DNA of 64,000 nt, from contig NZ_JAHEPS010000002.1 in NCBI RefSeq assembly GCF_018596335.1, positions 620,001 to 684,000 of the forward strand. Reading direction: 5' to 3'. Source of the DNA: Shewanella jiangmenensis (GTDB taxonomy: Bacteria > Pseudomonadota > Gammaproteobacteria > Enterobacterales > Shewanellaceae). The notes beneath the pieces are model-generated. The model did not search any database, was not told the DNA's origin, and was given only the letters and a program-made list of their open reading frames with translations. The position numbers and the translations under genes are program-made. Shown in pieces: positions 9,705 to 18,552 of the stretch. Numbering within the stretch: position 1 is the first letter of the stretch; the number at the start of each line of letters is the position of its first letter.

Positions 9705-10994
9705 TCAGTCTGATTTGCCGACCCGGCCCGGCGCCTGATACAGGTTGGGCTGAACCCGCACTGTTTTTACCATGTTTTCGGCCACTTCCATCACTTCGAT
9801 GGGGTAACCCTCGAGGCGCAAACTGGTGTTGGGGGCGGGAATGTCTTCAAGATACTCAAGAATAAGGCCGTTTAAGGTCTTGGGCCCGTCGGTGGGCAGG
9901 TCCCACTTCATTTCTTTATTGAGCTCACGGATGTTAATACCGGCATCAATCAGCAGGCTGCCATCTTCCTGAGGGAAGATTTCATCGCTGGCGGTAGGCG
10001 CCATCGAGGTGGTGAAATCGCCGACGATTTCTTCGAGAATGTCTTCCAGCGTCACCAGCCCCTGAATGTCGCCGTATTCATCGACCACAAGCCCGATGCG
10101 CTCTTTGTTTTGCTGAAAATTCGCCAGCTGCACGTTGAGCGGCGTACCCTCAGGCACAAAATACAGCTCTTTTACCGCCCGCAGCAGCGTCGATTTACTG
10201 AACTGCTCCTTGGATTGCAGCCTTAGCGCATCGCGCAGGTGAATAAAGCCCACCGCATCGTCTATGGTGTCGCGGTACACCAGCACCCGGGTGTGCGGGC
10301 TTTGAATGACCTGGCGGTTAATTACCTTGAAATCATCGTTGACGTTAATGGCGTAGATTTCGGCGCGGGGGATCATGATGTCTTCCACCGTCACCTTTTC
10401 AAGATCGAGAATCGAGAGCAGCATGTCCTGGTGGCGCTGCGGAATAAGAGCGCCAGCCTCGTGCACCACGGTGCGAAGCTCTTCCTGACTCAGTGCGTCA
10501 TTGGTGGCGACATTGGTAACGCCTATCAGCCGCAAAATCGATGACGTGATGATGTTCATGACCTTCACCAGCGGCAGCATCACCATCAATAGCCAGCGAA
10601 GCAGAAAGCTTGATGGGTAGGCGATGCGCTCTGGGTGCAAGGCGGCCAGGGTTTTTGGCGTCACTTCGGCAAACACCAGCACTAAAACAGTGAGCACGCC
10701 GGTGGCGATGGCAACGCCGAGATCGCCCCAAATGCGCATGCCAATCAGGGTGGCGATGGCCGAGGCTGAGATGTTAACCAGGTTATTGCCAATCAGGATA
10801 AGGCCAATCAGGCGGTCGGGGCGGTCGAGCAGTTTAAGTGCCCGTTTGGCACCTTTGTGGCCGCTGCCGGCGAGGTGGCGCAGGCGGTAGCGGTTGAGCG
10901 ACATCATCGCGGTTTCTGAGCCCGAGAAGAAGGCTGAGACAAGAATTAACACCAGCAGCGTCAGCAGCAGTGTTCCGGTCGATATCGATTCCAA
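9705..10994 (-). CDS. yfjD: CNNM/CorB-type membrane protein with CBS domains
   Basis: Inner-membrane protein of the CorB/HlyC-type hemolysin family (UPF0053), 429 residues. The N-terminal DUF21 transmembrane domain (residues 1-190, with FFSGSETAMMSLNRYRLRHL) precedes a pair of CBS domains (about 200-330, IMIPRAEIYAIN and LVVDEYGDIQGLVTLEDILEEIVGD). A C-terminal CorC_HlyC domain ends it. The family is linked to magnesium and cobalt efflux or homeostasis. It is followed on the minus strand by the terminator at 9617 and lies downstream of ypjD; the ypjD-yfjD-ffh neighbourhood is also found in E. coli. Confidence 0.92.
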   Translation of the reverse strand: MESISTGTLLLTLLVLILVSAFFSGSETAMMSLNRYRLRHLAGSGHKGAKRALKLLDRPDRLIGLILIGNNLVNISASAIATLIGMRIWGDLGVAIATGVLTVLVLVFAEVTPKTLAALHPERIAYPSSFLLRWLLMVMLPLVKVMNIITSSILRLIGVTNVATNDALSQEELRTVVHEAGALIPQRHQDMLLSILDLEKVTVEDIMIPRAEIYAINVNDDFKVINRQVIQSPHTRVLVYRDTIDDAVGFIHLRDALRLQSKEQFSKSTLLRAVKELYFVPEGTPLNVQLANFQQNKERIGLVVDEYGDIQGLVTLEDILEEIVGDFTTSMAPTASDEIFPQEDGSLLIDAGINIRELNKEMKWDLPTDGPKTLNGLILEYLEDIPAPNTSLRLEGYPIEVMEVAENMVKTVRVQPNLYQAPGRVGKSD

Positions 10995-11059
10995 GCAAAG
11001 GCTCCATTAAGGCCGTGAGATGTAAGTAAATACTGGCAATTGGCGGGGGTGTCAAGTAA

Positions 11060-11082
11060 ACAGGGGGCCAAAGGCCCCCTGT
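11060..11082 (-). terminator. Intrinsic terminator after ypjD
   Basis: Perfect 10-bp stem ACAGGGGGCC (11060-11069) with GGCCCCCTGT (11073-11082) and a 3-base loop. On the minus strand it is followed by TTTACTT. It lies just past the ypjD stop and before yfjD. Confidence 0.72.
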
Positions 11083-11089
11083 CAGATGC

Positions 11090-11878
11090 TTAACTCAGAA
11101 TAAGTTCTTTCACTATCCTGGCGCCGAAATAGGCGAGCGACAGTAAGGTCGCGCCTGTAAGGGTATAGGCGATGGCGGTGCGGATGCGACAGCCCACAGT
11201 GTATTGCTGCCACAGCATAATGATGTACACAAACCAGGCCATGATGGACAAAATCGCCTTATGGCCTTTGCCTTCGGCAAACATGTCATCGAGGAAGATA
11301 AAGCCGGTGGCAAGCCCAAGGCTCAGCAGAATCACCCCGATAATCACCAGATGATACAGCTGCTTTTCAACCGTCATCAGCGGCGGCATCGCCGGGCTTA
11401 ACATAAATTGCTTTTGCTTGAGCTTTTTCTGGATCATCGCCAGCTGAATGGCATAGAGCGCGGCAATCATCAGCGCACTGTAGGCCATCAGCGACAGCAC
11501 TACGTGGGCCAGCACTTCGGGGTTGTGCTCAAAGTGGGTGATGTACTTGGGCGGCAGCAGCCACAATAGCGCCACCGACAGCACCGAGCACGCGTACACC
11601 ACTGGCACCACCACAATCACCTTGAGTCGGAAAATCAGGATGCTGAAGGTAAAGGCGATTATCCAGTTAACCAGCGAAATCACATTGGTGAGGCTGAAGT
11701 TTTGACCATCATCGGTGAAGATGGCCTGCTGCAGCGCAGCAGCATGCAGTACCACGGCAATCGAGGCGACGGCCGCCACGGCGCGCCGGTTCGGGCCTTC
11801 GGCGTGGAACAACCGGCTGGTCACCAAAATAAGGGCGATACAATAGAAGAACATGGCCGAGGCAGAAAAAAGAACCAT
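11090..11878 (-). CDS. ypjD: CcsA-like cytochrome c assembly family membrane protein YpjD
   Basis: Polytopic inner-membrane protein of 262 residues with about eight hydrophobic segments, of the CcmC/CcsA/YpjD family. The His-containing region around residues 75-100 and the later VVLSLMAYSALMIAALYAIQ stretch match YpjD. Other members move haem across the membrane, but YpjD itself has no settled function, so the role is inferred from family only. It is divergent from ffh and sits ahead of yfjD, as in E. coli. Confidence 0.88.
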   Translation of the reverse strand: MVLFSASAMFFYCIALILVTSRLFHAEGPNRRAVAAVASIAVVLHAAALQQAIFTDDGQNFSLTNVISLVNWIIAFTFSILIFRLKVIVVVPVVYACSVLSVALLWLLPPKYITHFEHNPEVLAHVVLSLMAYSALMIAALYAIQLAMIQKKLKQKQFMLSPAMPPLMTVEKQLYHLVIIGVILLSLGLATGFIFLDDMFAEGKGHKAILSIMAWFVYIIMLWQQYTVGCRIRTAIAYTLTGATLLSLAYFGARIVKELILS

Positions 11879-12131
11879 GGGAGATCAACCTGCTTTGTAG
11901 TTTCTCTAAGCTTCGCGTGGCGAAAGCGGGATTGCGGATTTGGAAACTAGAATAACACGAGCTTTGAGGAAATGGGCAGTGATGTGGATTGCAAATTTTA
12001 GCCAATTCTGATTGTTAGCTGCGCTTTATTGCCATCGCGGCTTAGCCGCGCGTTTTGGCAGGTAGCATAAACCGCTGGCATCGCTATAATACCAGCCAAC
12101 TTTGACAATTCTTAAAGGTTAGCACTGGACG

Positions 12132-13505
12132 ATGTTTGAGAACCTGACCGACAGACTGTCGCGTACGCTGAAGAATATCAGTGGCCGCGGTCGCTTAACG
12201 GAAGACAACATTAAAGACACCCTGCGCGAAGTGCGCATGGCGCTGCTCGAGGCCGACGTGGCCCTGCCGGTTGTCCGCGAATTCGTAAATGCCGTTAAAG
12301 AGCGTGCGGTAGGCCAGGAAGTGGCCAAGAGCCTGACGCCGGGCCAGGTGTTTGTAAAAATCGTCCAGAGCGAGCTTGAAAAAGCCATGGGTGAGGCCAA
12401 TGAGGCCTTGAACCTGGCTGCCCAGCCGCCGGCGGTGATCATGATGGCCGGTCTGCAGGGTGCGGGTAAAACTACCTCTGTGGCCAAGCTGTCCAAGTTC
12501 CTGCGTACCCGCCAGAAGAAATCTGTGTTGGTGGTGAGTGCCGACGTTTACCGTCCGGCCGCTATCAAACAGCTTGAGACCCTGGCAAACGAAGTGGAAG
12601 TGGAATTCTTCCCATCCGATGTGAGCCAAAAGCCCATCGACATCGCCAATGCGGCGATTGGTCACGCCAAACGTAAATTCATTGATGTGGTCATTCTCGA
12701 TACCGCCGGCCGTCTGCACGTAGACGAAGCCATGATGGACGAGATCAAGGCGCTGCACGCGGCGGTTAAGCCCATCGAGACCTTGTTCGTGGTTGACGCC
12801 ATGACAGGTCAGGACGCCGCCAACACCGCCAAGGCATTCAATGAGGCCCTACCACTTACAGGTGTGGTGCTGACCAAGGTCGACGGTGATGCCCGTGGTG
12901 GTGCTGCGCTGTCTATCCGCCACATTACAGGTAAGCCGATTAAGTTCCTCGGTGTCGGCGAAAAGACCGATGCGCTGGAGCCATTCCATCCGGACCGCGT
13001 TGCCTCGCGTATTCTCGGCATGGGTGATGTGCTCTCCTTGATTGAGCAGGTTGAGCGCGGCGTCGATAAAGAAAAGGCCATGAAGCTTGCCTCCAAGGTA
13101 AAGTCAGGTGGCAATTTTGACCTCGAAGATTTCCGCGAGCAGCTGCAGCAGATGAAAAACATGGGCGGCATGATGGGGCTGATTGAAAAGCTGCCCGGTG
13201 TCGGCCAGTTGCCTCCCGAGGCCATGGCACAAATTCAGGACGGCAAAATGACCCGCCAGATGGAGGCGATTATCAACTCCATGACCCCGGGTGAGCGCCG
13301 TAACCCCGATATCATCAAGGGTTCACGCAAGCGTCGTATCGCGGCTGGTTCAGGCACCGAAATTCAGGACGTTAACCGTCTGCTCAAGCAGTTTACCCAG
13401 ATGCAGAAGATGATGAAAAAGATGTCTTCCAAGGGTGGAATGCAAAAAATGATGCGCGCCATGGGCGGTATGATGCCCGGCGGCATGAAGTTACCCGGGC
13501 GTTAA
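12132..13505 (+). CDS. ffh: Signal recognition particle protein Ffh (SRP54)
   Basis: GTPase of the signal recognition particle, which binds 4.5S RNA and signal sequences and docks on FtsY. The 457-residue product has the N domain (1-85), G domain (GLQGAGKTTSVAKL P-loop, DTAGRLHVDE, TKVDGDARGGAAL) and a Met-rich M domain from about 300. The extreme C-terminus (KMMKKMSSKGGMQKMMRAMG) is very Met/Lys/Gly-rich, typical of the RNA- and signal-binding domain. A perfect -10-like TATAAT lies at 12085-12090. Confidence 0.98.
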   Translation: MFENLTDRLSRTLKNISGRGRLTEDNIKDTLREVRMALLEADVALPVVREFVNAVKERAVGQEVAKSLTPGQVFVKIVQSELEKAMGEANEALNLAAQPPAVIMMAGLQGAGKTTSVAKLSKFLRTRQKKSVLVVSADVYRPAAIKQLETLANEVEVEFFPSDVSQKPIDIANAAIGHAKRKFIDVVILDTAGRLHVDEAMMDEIKALHAAVKPIETLFVVDAMTGQDAANTAKAFNEALPLTGVVLTKVDGDARGGAALSIRHITGKPIKFLGVGEKTDALEPFHPDRVASRILGMGDVLSLIEQVERGVDKEKAMKLASKVKSGGNFDLEDFREQLQQMKNMGGMMGLIEKLPGVGQLPPEAMAQIQDGKMTRQMEAIINSMTPGERRNPDIIKGSRKRRIAAGSGTEIQDVNRLLKQFTQMQKMMKKMSSKGGMQKMMRAMGGMMPGGMKLPGR

Positions 13506-13543
13506 CCCCGGTAAGGTGCAGCCGGAAAATTGGCCAAATCCGG

Positions 13544-13571
13544 TTGCATTCGCCTGAAACTCAGGTAAAAT
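13544..13571 (+). promoter_or_regulatory. Predicted sigma-70 promoter of the rpsP operon
   Basis: TTGCAT (13544-13549) and TAAAAT (13566-13571) are separated by 16 bases. They would start a leader of roughly 80 bases before rpsP. Confidence 0.5.
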
Positions 13572-13661
13572 TCGTCGGCTTTCTTGCTGGGACTCTACCG
13601 CGAACACGGGGTTCCAGTTTTTATTTTTGCTTCGTGCAAATCATTAGAGGACAAAAAACGC

Positions 13662-13913
13662 ATGGTTACCATTCGTTTAGCTCGCGGTGGCGCTAAAAAG
13701 CGTCCATTTTACAACATCGTAGTTACTGACACTCGCAACGCCCGTGACGGCCGTTTCATCGAGCGCGTTGGTTTCTTCAACCCACTGGCCAAAGGTCAGG
13801 AAGAAACTCTGCGTCTGGATCTGGATCGCGTTGATTACTGGGTTGGCACTGGTGCCAGCACTACCGATCGCGTAGCCAAGCTGATCAAAGACGCCCGTAA
13901 AGCTGCTGCTTAA
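13662..13913 (+). CDS. rpsP: 30S ribosomal protein S16
   Basis: Small-subunit ribosomal protein needed for 30S assembly; 83 residues, the normal length. It starts [20 protein letters not shown]. The ATG at 13662 has TTAGAGGAC ahead of it. An in-frame upstream start at 13584 would add a non-conserved 26-residue extension within the leader and is rejected. First gene of rpsP-rimM-trmD-rplS. Confidence 0.98.
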   Translation: MVTIRLARGGAKKRPFYNIVVTDTRNARDGRFIERVGFFNPLAKGQEETLRLDLDRVDYWVGTGASTTDRVAKLIKDARKAAA

Positions 13914-13933
13914 TGGCGTAAAGGTATAGTTTG

Positions 13934-14464
13934 ATGAGCAGTAACCAACAGCCGATAGTAGTGGGCAAAATCGGCTCCTGCTATGGCGTTAAAGGTTGGC
14001 TGAAGATCACGGCCTATACCGATTCCGTTGAAGGTATTTTTGACTACTCTCCCTGGTATCTTAATGAACAGGGGAAGTGGCGCGAAGTGAAGGTCTCCCA
14101 GTGGCGTTTTCATGGTAAGTCAGTTGTGGCTGCCCTTGAAGGCGTGAATGACCGGGATCAGGCCCAGATGCTCACTAACTGTGAGATTGGGATCCTGGCA
14201 GAGCAAATGCCCGCGTTGCCCGCAGACGAGTTCTACTGGCGCGACCTGATTGGCTGCACTGTGATCAACACCAAGGGCTACAACATGGGTGAGGTTGAGC
14301 AGATCCTGGAAACAGGCTCCAACGACGTACTCATGCTGAAGGCCAACGCCAAAGATGCTTTCGGCAAAACGGAGCGTATGATTCCGTTTCTTCCCGACCA
14401 GTTCGTCCTTGAGATAAAACTGGCGGAAAAACAGATTATTGTGGATTGGGATCCTGACTTCTAA
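13934..14464 (+). CDS. rimM: 16S rRNA processing protein RimM
   Basis: Assembly factor that binds S19 and helps mature the 30S head. The 176-residue product has the N-terminal RimM domain ([22 protein letters not shown]) and a C-terminal PRC-barrel ([12 protein letters not shown]... to the end). The ATG at 13934 is preferred to the adjoining TTG at 13931 because the family starts close to this Met and AAAGG lies nine bases upstream. Twenty bases after rpsP. Confidence 0.96.
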   Translation: MSSNQQPIVVGKIGSCYGVKGWLKITAYTDSVEGIFDYSPWYLNEQGKWREVKVSQWRFHGKSVVAALEGVNDRDQAQMLTNCEIGILAEQMPALPADEFYWRDLIGCTVINTKGYNMGEVEQILETGSNDVLMLKANAKDAFGKTERMIPFLPDQFVLEIKLAEKQIIVDWDPDF

Positions 14465-14479
14465 ATCGAGGTGCCAAAC

Positions 14480-15232
14480 ATGTGGTTAGGGGTTGTTACC
14501 CTGTTTCCCGAAATGTTTCGTGCCATCACTGATTTTGGGGTCACGGGTCGGGCCATCAAGAGTGGCCTGCTGGAGTTGCACACGTGGAATCCCCGTGATT
14601 TCACCCATGACCGGCACAATACCGTGGACGACCGACCTTACGGCGGCGGCCCGGGAATGCTGATGATGGTGCAACCACTGAAAGATGCCATCCAGGCTGC
14701 CCGTGCGGCGGCTGGTGACGGTGCCAAGGTGATTTATCTGTCTCCTCAGGGGCGCAAGCTGACACAGCGTGGCGCGGCTGAACTGGCAGGTTCACAGAAG
14801 TTGATTTTGGTGTGTGGTCGCTACGAAGGTATCGATGAGCGCATCATTCAAACCGAAGTGGACGAGGAGTGGTCAATCGGTGATTACGTGCTCTCGGGCG
14901 GCGAATTACCGGCAATGACCCTGATCGATGCAGTATCTCGTCTGGTGCCCGGCGTGCTCGGGAAACAGGCGTCAGCGGAGCAGGATTCCTTCTCCGACGG
15001 CTTGCTCGATTGTCCTCATTACACCCGGCCCGAATCTTTGGATGGACTTGATGTACCGGCAGTGTTGCTTGGCGGTCACCACGAAGACATTAGACGCTGG
15101 CGTCTTAAACAAAGTCTCGGAAGAACTTTTTTAAGAAGGCCGGAATTATTTGAAAATCTAGCTCTGACTGACGAACAAACTCGCCTTCTGGCCCAGTTTG
15201 TCGACGAAATGGAAAGTCCACAGAAGTCGTAG
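14480..15232 (+). CDS. trmD: tRNA (guanine-N1)-methyltransferase TrmD
   Basis: Methylates G37 next to the anticodon using S-adenosylmethionine, which prevents +1 frameshifting. The 250-residue SPOUT-fold protein has [32 protein letters not shown] and [13 protein letters not shown], the trefoil-knot cofactor site. The ATG at 14480 follows GAGGT and gives the usual [13 protein letters not shown] start; a GTG three codons upstream is unlikely. Third gene of the operon. Confidence 0.97.
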   Translation: MWLGVVTLFPEMFRAITDFGVTGRAIKSGLLELHTWNPRDFTHDRHNTVDDRPYGGGPGMLMMVQPLKDAIQAARAAAGDGAKVIYLSPQGRKLTQRGAAELAGSQKLILVCGRYEGIDERIIQTEVDEEWSIGDYVLSGGELPAMTLIDAVSRLVPGVLGKQASAEQDSFSDGLLDCPHYTRPESLDGLDVPAVLLGGHHEDIRRWRLKQSLGRTFLRRPELFENLALTDEQTRLLAQFVDEMESPQKS

Positions 15233-15259
15233 CTCAGTTAATCCTAGTATGGAGTTTAC

Positions 15260-15613
15260 ATGAACAACATCATCAAGATGCTCAACGATGAGCAAATGAA
15301 AAAAGACGTTCCTGATTTTGGCCCAGGTGATACCGTAGTGGTTCAGGTACGTGTTAAAGAAGGTGACAAAGAGCGTCTGCAGGCCTTTGAAGGCGTTGTA
15401 ATCGCCAAGCGTAACCGTGGTCTGCACTCTGCCTTTACCGTTCGTAAGATTTCTAACGGCGAAGGTGTTGAGCGTGCTTTCCAGACTCACAGCCCTCTGA
15501 TTTCCAGCATCGAAGTTAAGCGTCGTGGCCGCGTTCGTCGCGCCAAGCTGTACTATCTGCGTGATCGTTCAGGTAAATCTGCACGTATCCGTGAGAAGCT
15601 GGCGACCAAGTAA
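15260..15613 (+). CDS. rplS: 50S ribosomal protein L19
   Basis: Large-subunit protein at the 30S-50S interface; 117 residues. The conserved [32 protein letters not shown] and [25 protein letters not shown] blocks are all present. Last gene of the rpsP operon, followed by a strong terminator. Confidence 0.98.
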   Translation: MNNIIKMLNDEQMKKDVPDFGPGDTVVVQVRVKEGDKERLQAFEGVVIAKRNRGLHSAFTVRKISNGEGVERAFQTHSPLISSIEVKRRGRVRRAKLYYLRDRSGKSARIREKLATK

Positions 15614-15644
15614 TCGCCTGAATAAGACGCAAGTGTTCGCACAT

Positions 15645-15669
15645 AAACCCGCCCTCGTGGCGGGTTTTT
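15645..15669 (+). terminator. Intrinsic terminator of the rpsP-rplS operon
   Basis: AAACCCGCC (15645-15653), loop CTCGT, GGCGGGTTT (15659-15667), then TT. Confidence 0.85.
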
Positions 15670-16128
15670 GTTTGTCCGGCTACCCGCTGGCTGTTTTTTG
15701 CTTGTCAGCGTAGACGTTTGCTTTTTTGCGTAGAAATTTGCTTTGGCGTTTGGCAACGTTTTGATTGTTGATGCCTCGCTCTTATACCCGCCAATTCTCT
15801 TTAGGCTCACAGCTCGCCAGTTCAACGCCTTTCAGCCCCAAGACTTTCTGTTCAAAAACTTTCTCTCCAAAGACCGAGCGCACCACGCAAGCCTGCTCAG
15901 CATTACAGTCAGCATCAGGCTCAAAATACGGTTACTACTGATCCTGTATCCCCTGAATAGGATTTTTGATGAAATTTCATCAACTGGCCTTGCACTGACC
16001 CGGTGAAACGGGCACACTGTGTTTTCGATGTAATGGTGTAGCATTACAAAAATACAGATTGCGAGATGCAACTAATCAACGGCGTAGTCGGTGGGGCGAC
16101 GTCAGCGGTAAATACGGAAGGTGATCCC
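15670..16128 (+). other. Intergenic region before aroF
   Basis: About 460 bases without a convincing gene. It is AT-richer than its surroundings. The notable item is the palindrome at 16029-16048. A short open frame begins at 16066 and runs in frame into aroF, but its first 21 residues are not like the family. Confidence 0.6.
16029..16048 (+). promoter_or_regulatory. TyrR-box-like palindrome upstream of aroF
   Basis: TGTAAT, eight bases, ATTACA: a perfect inverted repeat ending 80 bases before the aroF start. TyrR boxes are classically TGTAAA-N6-TTTACA, so the half-sites fit but the spacing is two bases wider. Regulation of aroF-tyrA by TyrR is known in enterics; here it is inferred. Confidence 0.5.
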
Positions 16129-17220
16129 ATGCAGCAAGATACCATCAACAATGTGCACATCAGCGCCGAGAAGGTGCTTATCACGCCACAGGAACTCAAG
16201 CGCGAGCTGCCATTGTCGGATCACGGCTACCAATATATTCTGCGCTCCCGCCGCACCGTGGCTGACATAGTGCACAAGCGCGATCCACGCCTGCTGGTCG
16301 TAACCGGCCCCTGTTCCATCCACGATATCGCTGCCGCCAAGGAATACGCGCTCAAACTCAAAAAATTGCATGATGAGCTTAAAGACGAGTTTTTTATTCT
16401 GATGCGGGTGTACTTTGAAAAACCGCGCACCACGGTTGGCTGGAAGGGCATGATTAACGACCCTGACATGGATGAGTCCTTTGATGTGGAAAAGGGGCTG
16501 CGTCTTGCGCGCGAGCTGATGATTTTCCTTGCCGAGCTTGAACTGCCGGTGGCCACCGAGGCGCTCGACCCTATCAGCCCCCAGTACATTTCTGAGCTGG
16601 TGACCTGGTCTGCCATTGGTGCCCGTACCACTGAGTCTCAAACCCACAGGGAAATGGCGTCCGGTTTGTCCATGCCGGTCGGCTTTAAAAACGGTACCGA
16701 TGGCAAGCTTGATGTTGCCATTAACGCCATGAAGTCTGCCGCCAGCGGTCATCGTTTTATGGGGATCAATCAGGAAGGCCAGGTTGCGCTGCTGCAAACC
16801 AACGGTAATCCCGATGGCCATATCATCCTGCGTGGCGGCAGCAAGCCTAACTACGACGCCGCCAGTGTGGCCGAAAGTGAGGCGCAGGTGCGCTGGGCGG
16901 GGCTTGAACCTAAGCTGGTGATCGATTGCAGCCACGGCAACTCATCAAAAGATCACAACCGTCAGGGTCCGGTGTGCCGTGATGTATTTGAGCAGGTGGC
17001 CCGCGGCAACAATGCCATTATCGGCGTAATGTTAGAGAGCCACCTCAGTGCCGGTAATCAGCCCTGCGACAAACCCCTGTCTGAACTTAAATACGGTGTG
17101 TCGGTTACCGATGCCTGCATTGACTGGCAAACCACAGATGCGCTGCTGAAGGAAGGGGCACAACTGCTCACTTCAGTGATCCCGAGCCGATTTGCTATGC
17201 TGAAGGCCGCCAATGGCTGA
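16129..17220 (+). CDS. aroF: 3-deoxy-7-phosphoheptulonate synthase, type I-alpha (AroF-like)
   Basis: First enzyme of the shikimate pathway: joins phosphoenolpyruvate and erythrose 4-phosphate to form DAHP. The 363-residue product has VTGPCSIHD (metal-binding Cys), [36 protein letters not shown] and [11 protein letters not shown]. All catalytic motifs of the I-alpha class are intact. Start taken at ATG 16129 (GGAAGGTG upstream). The pairing with tyrA and the TyrR-like box point to the tyrosine-controlled isozyme. A second, degenerate DAHP-synthase-like domain of the other subclass is fused to PheA nearby. Confidence 0.95.
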   Translation: MQQDTINNVHISAEKVLITPQELKRELPLSDHGYQYILRSRRTVADIVHKRDPRLLVVTGPCSIHDIAAAKEYALKLKKLHDELKDEFFILMRVYFEKPRTTVGWKGMINDPDMDESFDVEKGLRLARELMIFLAELELPVATEALDPISPQYISELVTWSAIGARTTESQTHREMASGLSMPVGFKNGTDGKLDVAINAMKSAASGHRFMGINQEGQVALLQTNGNPDGHIILRGGSKPNYDAASVAESEAQVRWAGLEPKLVIDCSHGNSSKDHNRQGPVCRDVFEQVARGNNAIIGVMLESHLSAGNQPCDKPLSELKYGVSVTDACIDWQTTDALLKEGAQLLTSVIPSRFAMLKAANG

Positions 17221-17233
17221 CAGGATATTTGAT

Positions 17234-18373
17234 ATGACCGAAAAGACCACCGCCGAACTTGAGAAACTCAGAGGCCTGATTGACAGTGTCGACAGCCAGC
17301 TGTTGTCGCTGCTGCGTAAACGCCTCGATTTGGTGGCCCAGGTTGGCACAGTCAAGCATGCCGCAGGCTTGCCGATTTATGCCCCAGCGCGGGAGGCGGC
17401 CATGCTCGGCAAGCGCCGCGCCGAAGCCGAGGCAATGGGCGTGAATCCGCAATTAATTGAGGATGTACTGCGCCGTTTGATGCGCGAATCTTACATGAGC
17501 GAAAAAGACGTTGGCTTTAAGCAGGTAAACCCCGAGCTTGGCCATATCGTTATTGTCGGTGGGCAGGGCCAGCTTGGCCGGGTGTTTGCGCAGATGTTTG
17601 CCCTGTCGGGTTATGAGGTGCGCCTGCTCGATAAAGACGACTGGGATCATGCCGGTGACATGTTTAACGGCGCAGGCCTGGTGCTGGTGACAGTGCCGAT
17701 AGGCGCAACCTGCTCACTCATACGTGAGCGCCTTGGCAACCTGCCCGATGAGTGCGTGCTTGCCGACCTCACCTCCATCAAAGGCGCGCCGCTCAAGGCG
17801 ATGCTGGAAACCCACAAGGGCCCTGTGGTGGGATTGCACCCCATGTTTGGCCCCGATGTCGGCAGCCTTGCCAAGCAGGTGGTGGTGGTGTGTCACGGCC
17901 GCGGCAGTGACAAATATGGCTGGCTGCTTGAGCAGATTGGTATTTGGGGCGCGAGGCTTGTCGAAGCCGATGCTGCCCGTCACGATAAGGCGATGCAGCT
18001 GGTACAGGCGATGCGCCACTTTTCCTCGTTTGTGTATGGTCTGAATCTTTGCCGCGAGCAGGCGGATATCGACACCCTGCTTGAGTTCAGCTCGCCTATT
18101 TACCGGCTTGAACTTGCCATGGTTGGGCGTCTCTTTGCCCAGAAAGGCGAGCTGTATGCCGACATTATCTTCGCCCAGGAGGAGAGCCTGACCGCCATTT
18201 CAGATTTTCTCGATAATTACCGAGACGCACTGGAATTACTGAAAACCGGCGACAGAGCAGGCTTTATTGAGCGCTTCAATGAGGTGTCAAACTGGTTCGG
18301 TAATTACTCCCAGCAGTTTCTCACCGAGAGCCGCGCCATGCTGCAATCGGTCAATGACATGCGCTCGGTATAA
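17234..18373 (+). CDS. tyrA: Bifunctional chorismate mutase / prephenate dehydrogenase (T-protein)
   Basis: Converts chorismate to prephenate and then to 4-hydroxyphenylpyruvate with NAD, the committed tyrosine branch. The chorismate mutase domain is residues 1-90 ([23 protein letters not shown]). It is followed by the dehydrogenase ([17 protein letters not shown] nucleotide site, [35 protein letters not shown]). The start is chosen at ATG 17234 (379 residues), with AGGA ahead and best agreement with the family. ATG 17213 overlapping the aroF stop would add seven residues and cannot be excluded. Forms an operon with aroF. Confidence 0.95.
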   Translation: MTEKTTAELEKLRGLIDSVDSQLLSLLRKRLDLVAQVGTVKHAAGLPIYAPAREAAMLGKRRAEAEAMGVNPQLIEDVLRRLMRESYMSEKDVGFKQVNPELGHIVIVGGQGQLGRVFAQMFALSGYEVRLLDKDDWDHAGDMFNGAGLVLVTVPIGATCSLIRERLGNLPDECVLADLTSIKGAPLKAMLETHKGPVVGLHPMFGPDVGSLAKQVVVVCHGRGSDKYGWLLEQIGIWGARLVEADAARHDKAMQLVQAMRHFSSFVYGLNLCREQADIDTLLEFSSPIYRLELAMVGRLFAQKGELYADIIFAQEESLTAISDFLDNYRDALELLKTGDRAGFIERFNEVSNWFGNYSQQFLTESRAMLQSVNDMRSV

Positions 18374-18393
18374 GCTGCTGTAATTGCAATAAG

Positions 18394-18416
18394 AAGCGCC
18401 GTATTTGGCGCTTTTT
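18394..18416 (+). terminator. Intrinsic terminator after tyrA
   Basis: AAGCGCC (18394-18400), loop GTATTT, GGCGCTT (18407-18413), then a T run. Confidence 0.8.
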
Positions 18417-18511
18417 TCTTTGTAAATCAGCAACTCCTTAAGATGATCCGCTTCAAGGAATCACTATTTGCTGCTTTTTAAATGCGGCAATATGCGTATG
18501 CTCTGCCAATA

Positions 18512-18532
18512 ACATGCATAAATAAAGCATGA
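18512..18532 (+). promoter_or_regulatory. NsrR-like operator upstream of hcp
   Basis: ACATGCATAA, one base, TAAAGCATGA: an imperfect 10-1-10 inverted repeat with seven of ten positions paired. It resembles the ATGCAT...ATGCAT pattern of the NO-sensing repressor NsrR, which controls hcp-hcr in several gammaproteobacteria including Shewanella. It ends 20 bases before the GTG start, so it would overlap the promoter or start point. Confidence 0.5.
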
Positions 18533-18552
18533 AACAACAAGGAGCATTCGTC

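Noticed and set aside
9566..9865. Open frame of 99 codons between the DUF962 gene and yfjD
   Set aside because: It reads through the bidirectional terminator and into the yfjD antisense strand.
16066..16128. Longer aroF start or a tyrosine leader peptide
   Set aside because: The 21 extra residues (MQLINGVVGGATS...) have no Tyr or Phe run and no terminator follows, so neither an attenuator nor a conserved N-terminus is supported.
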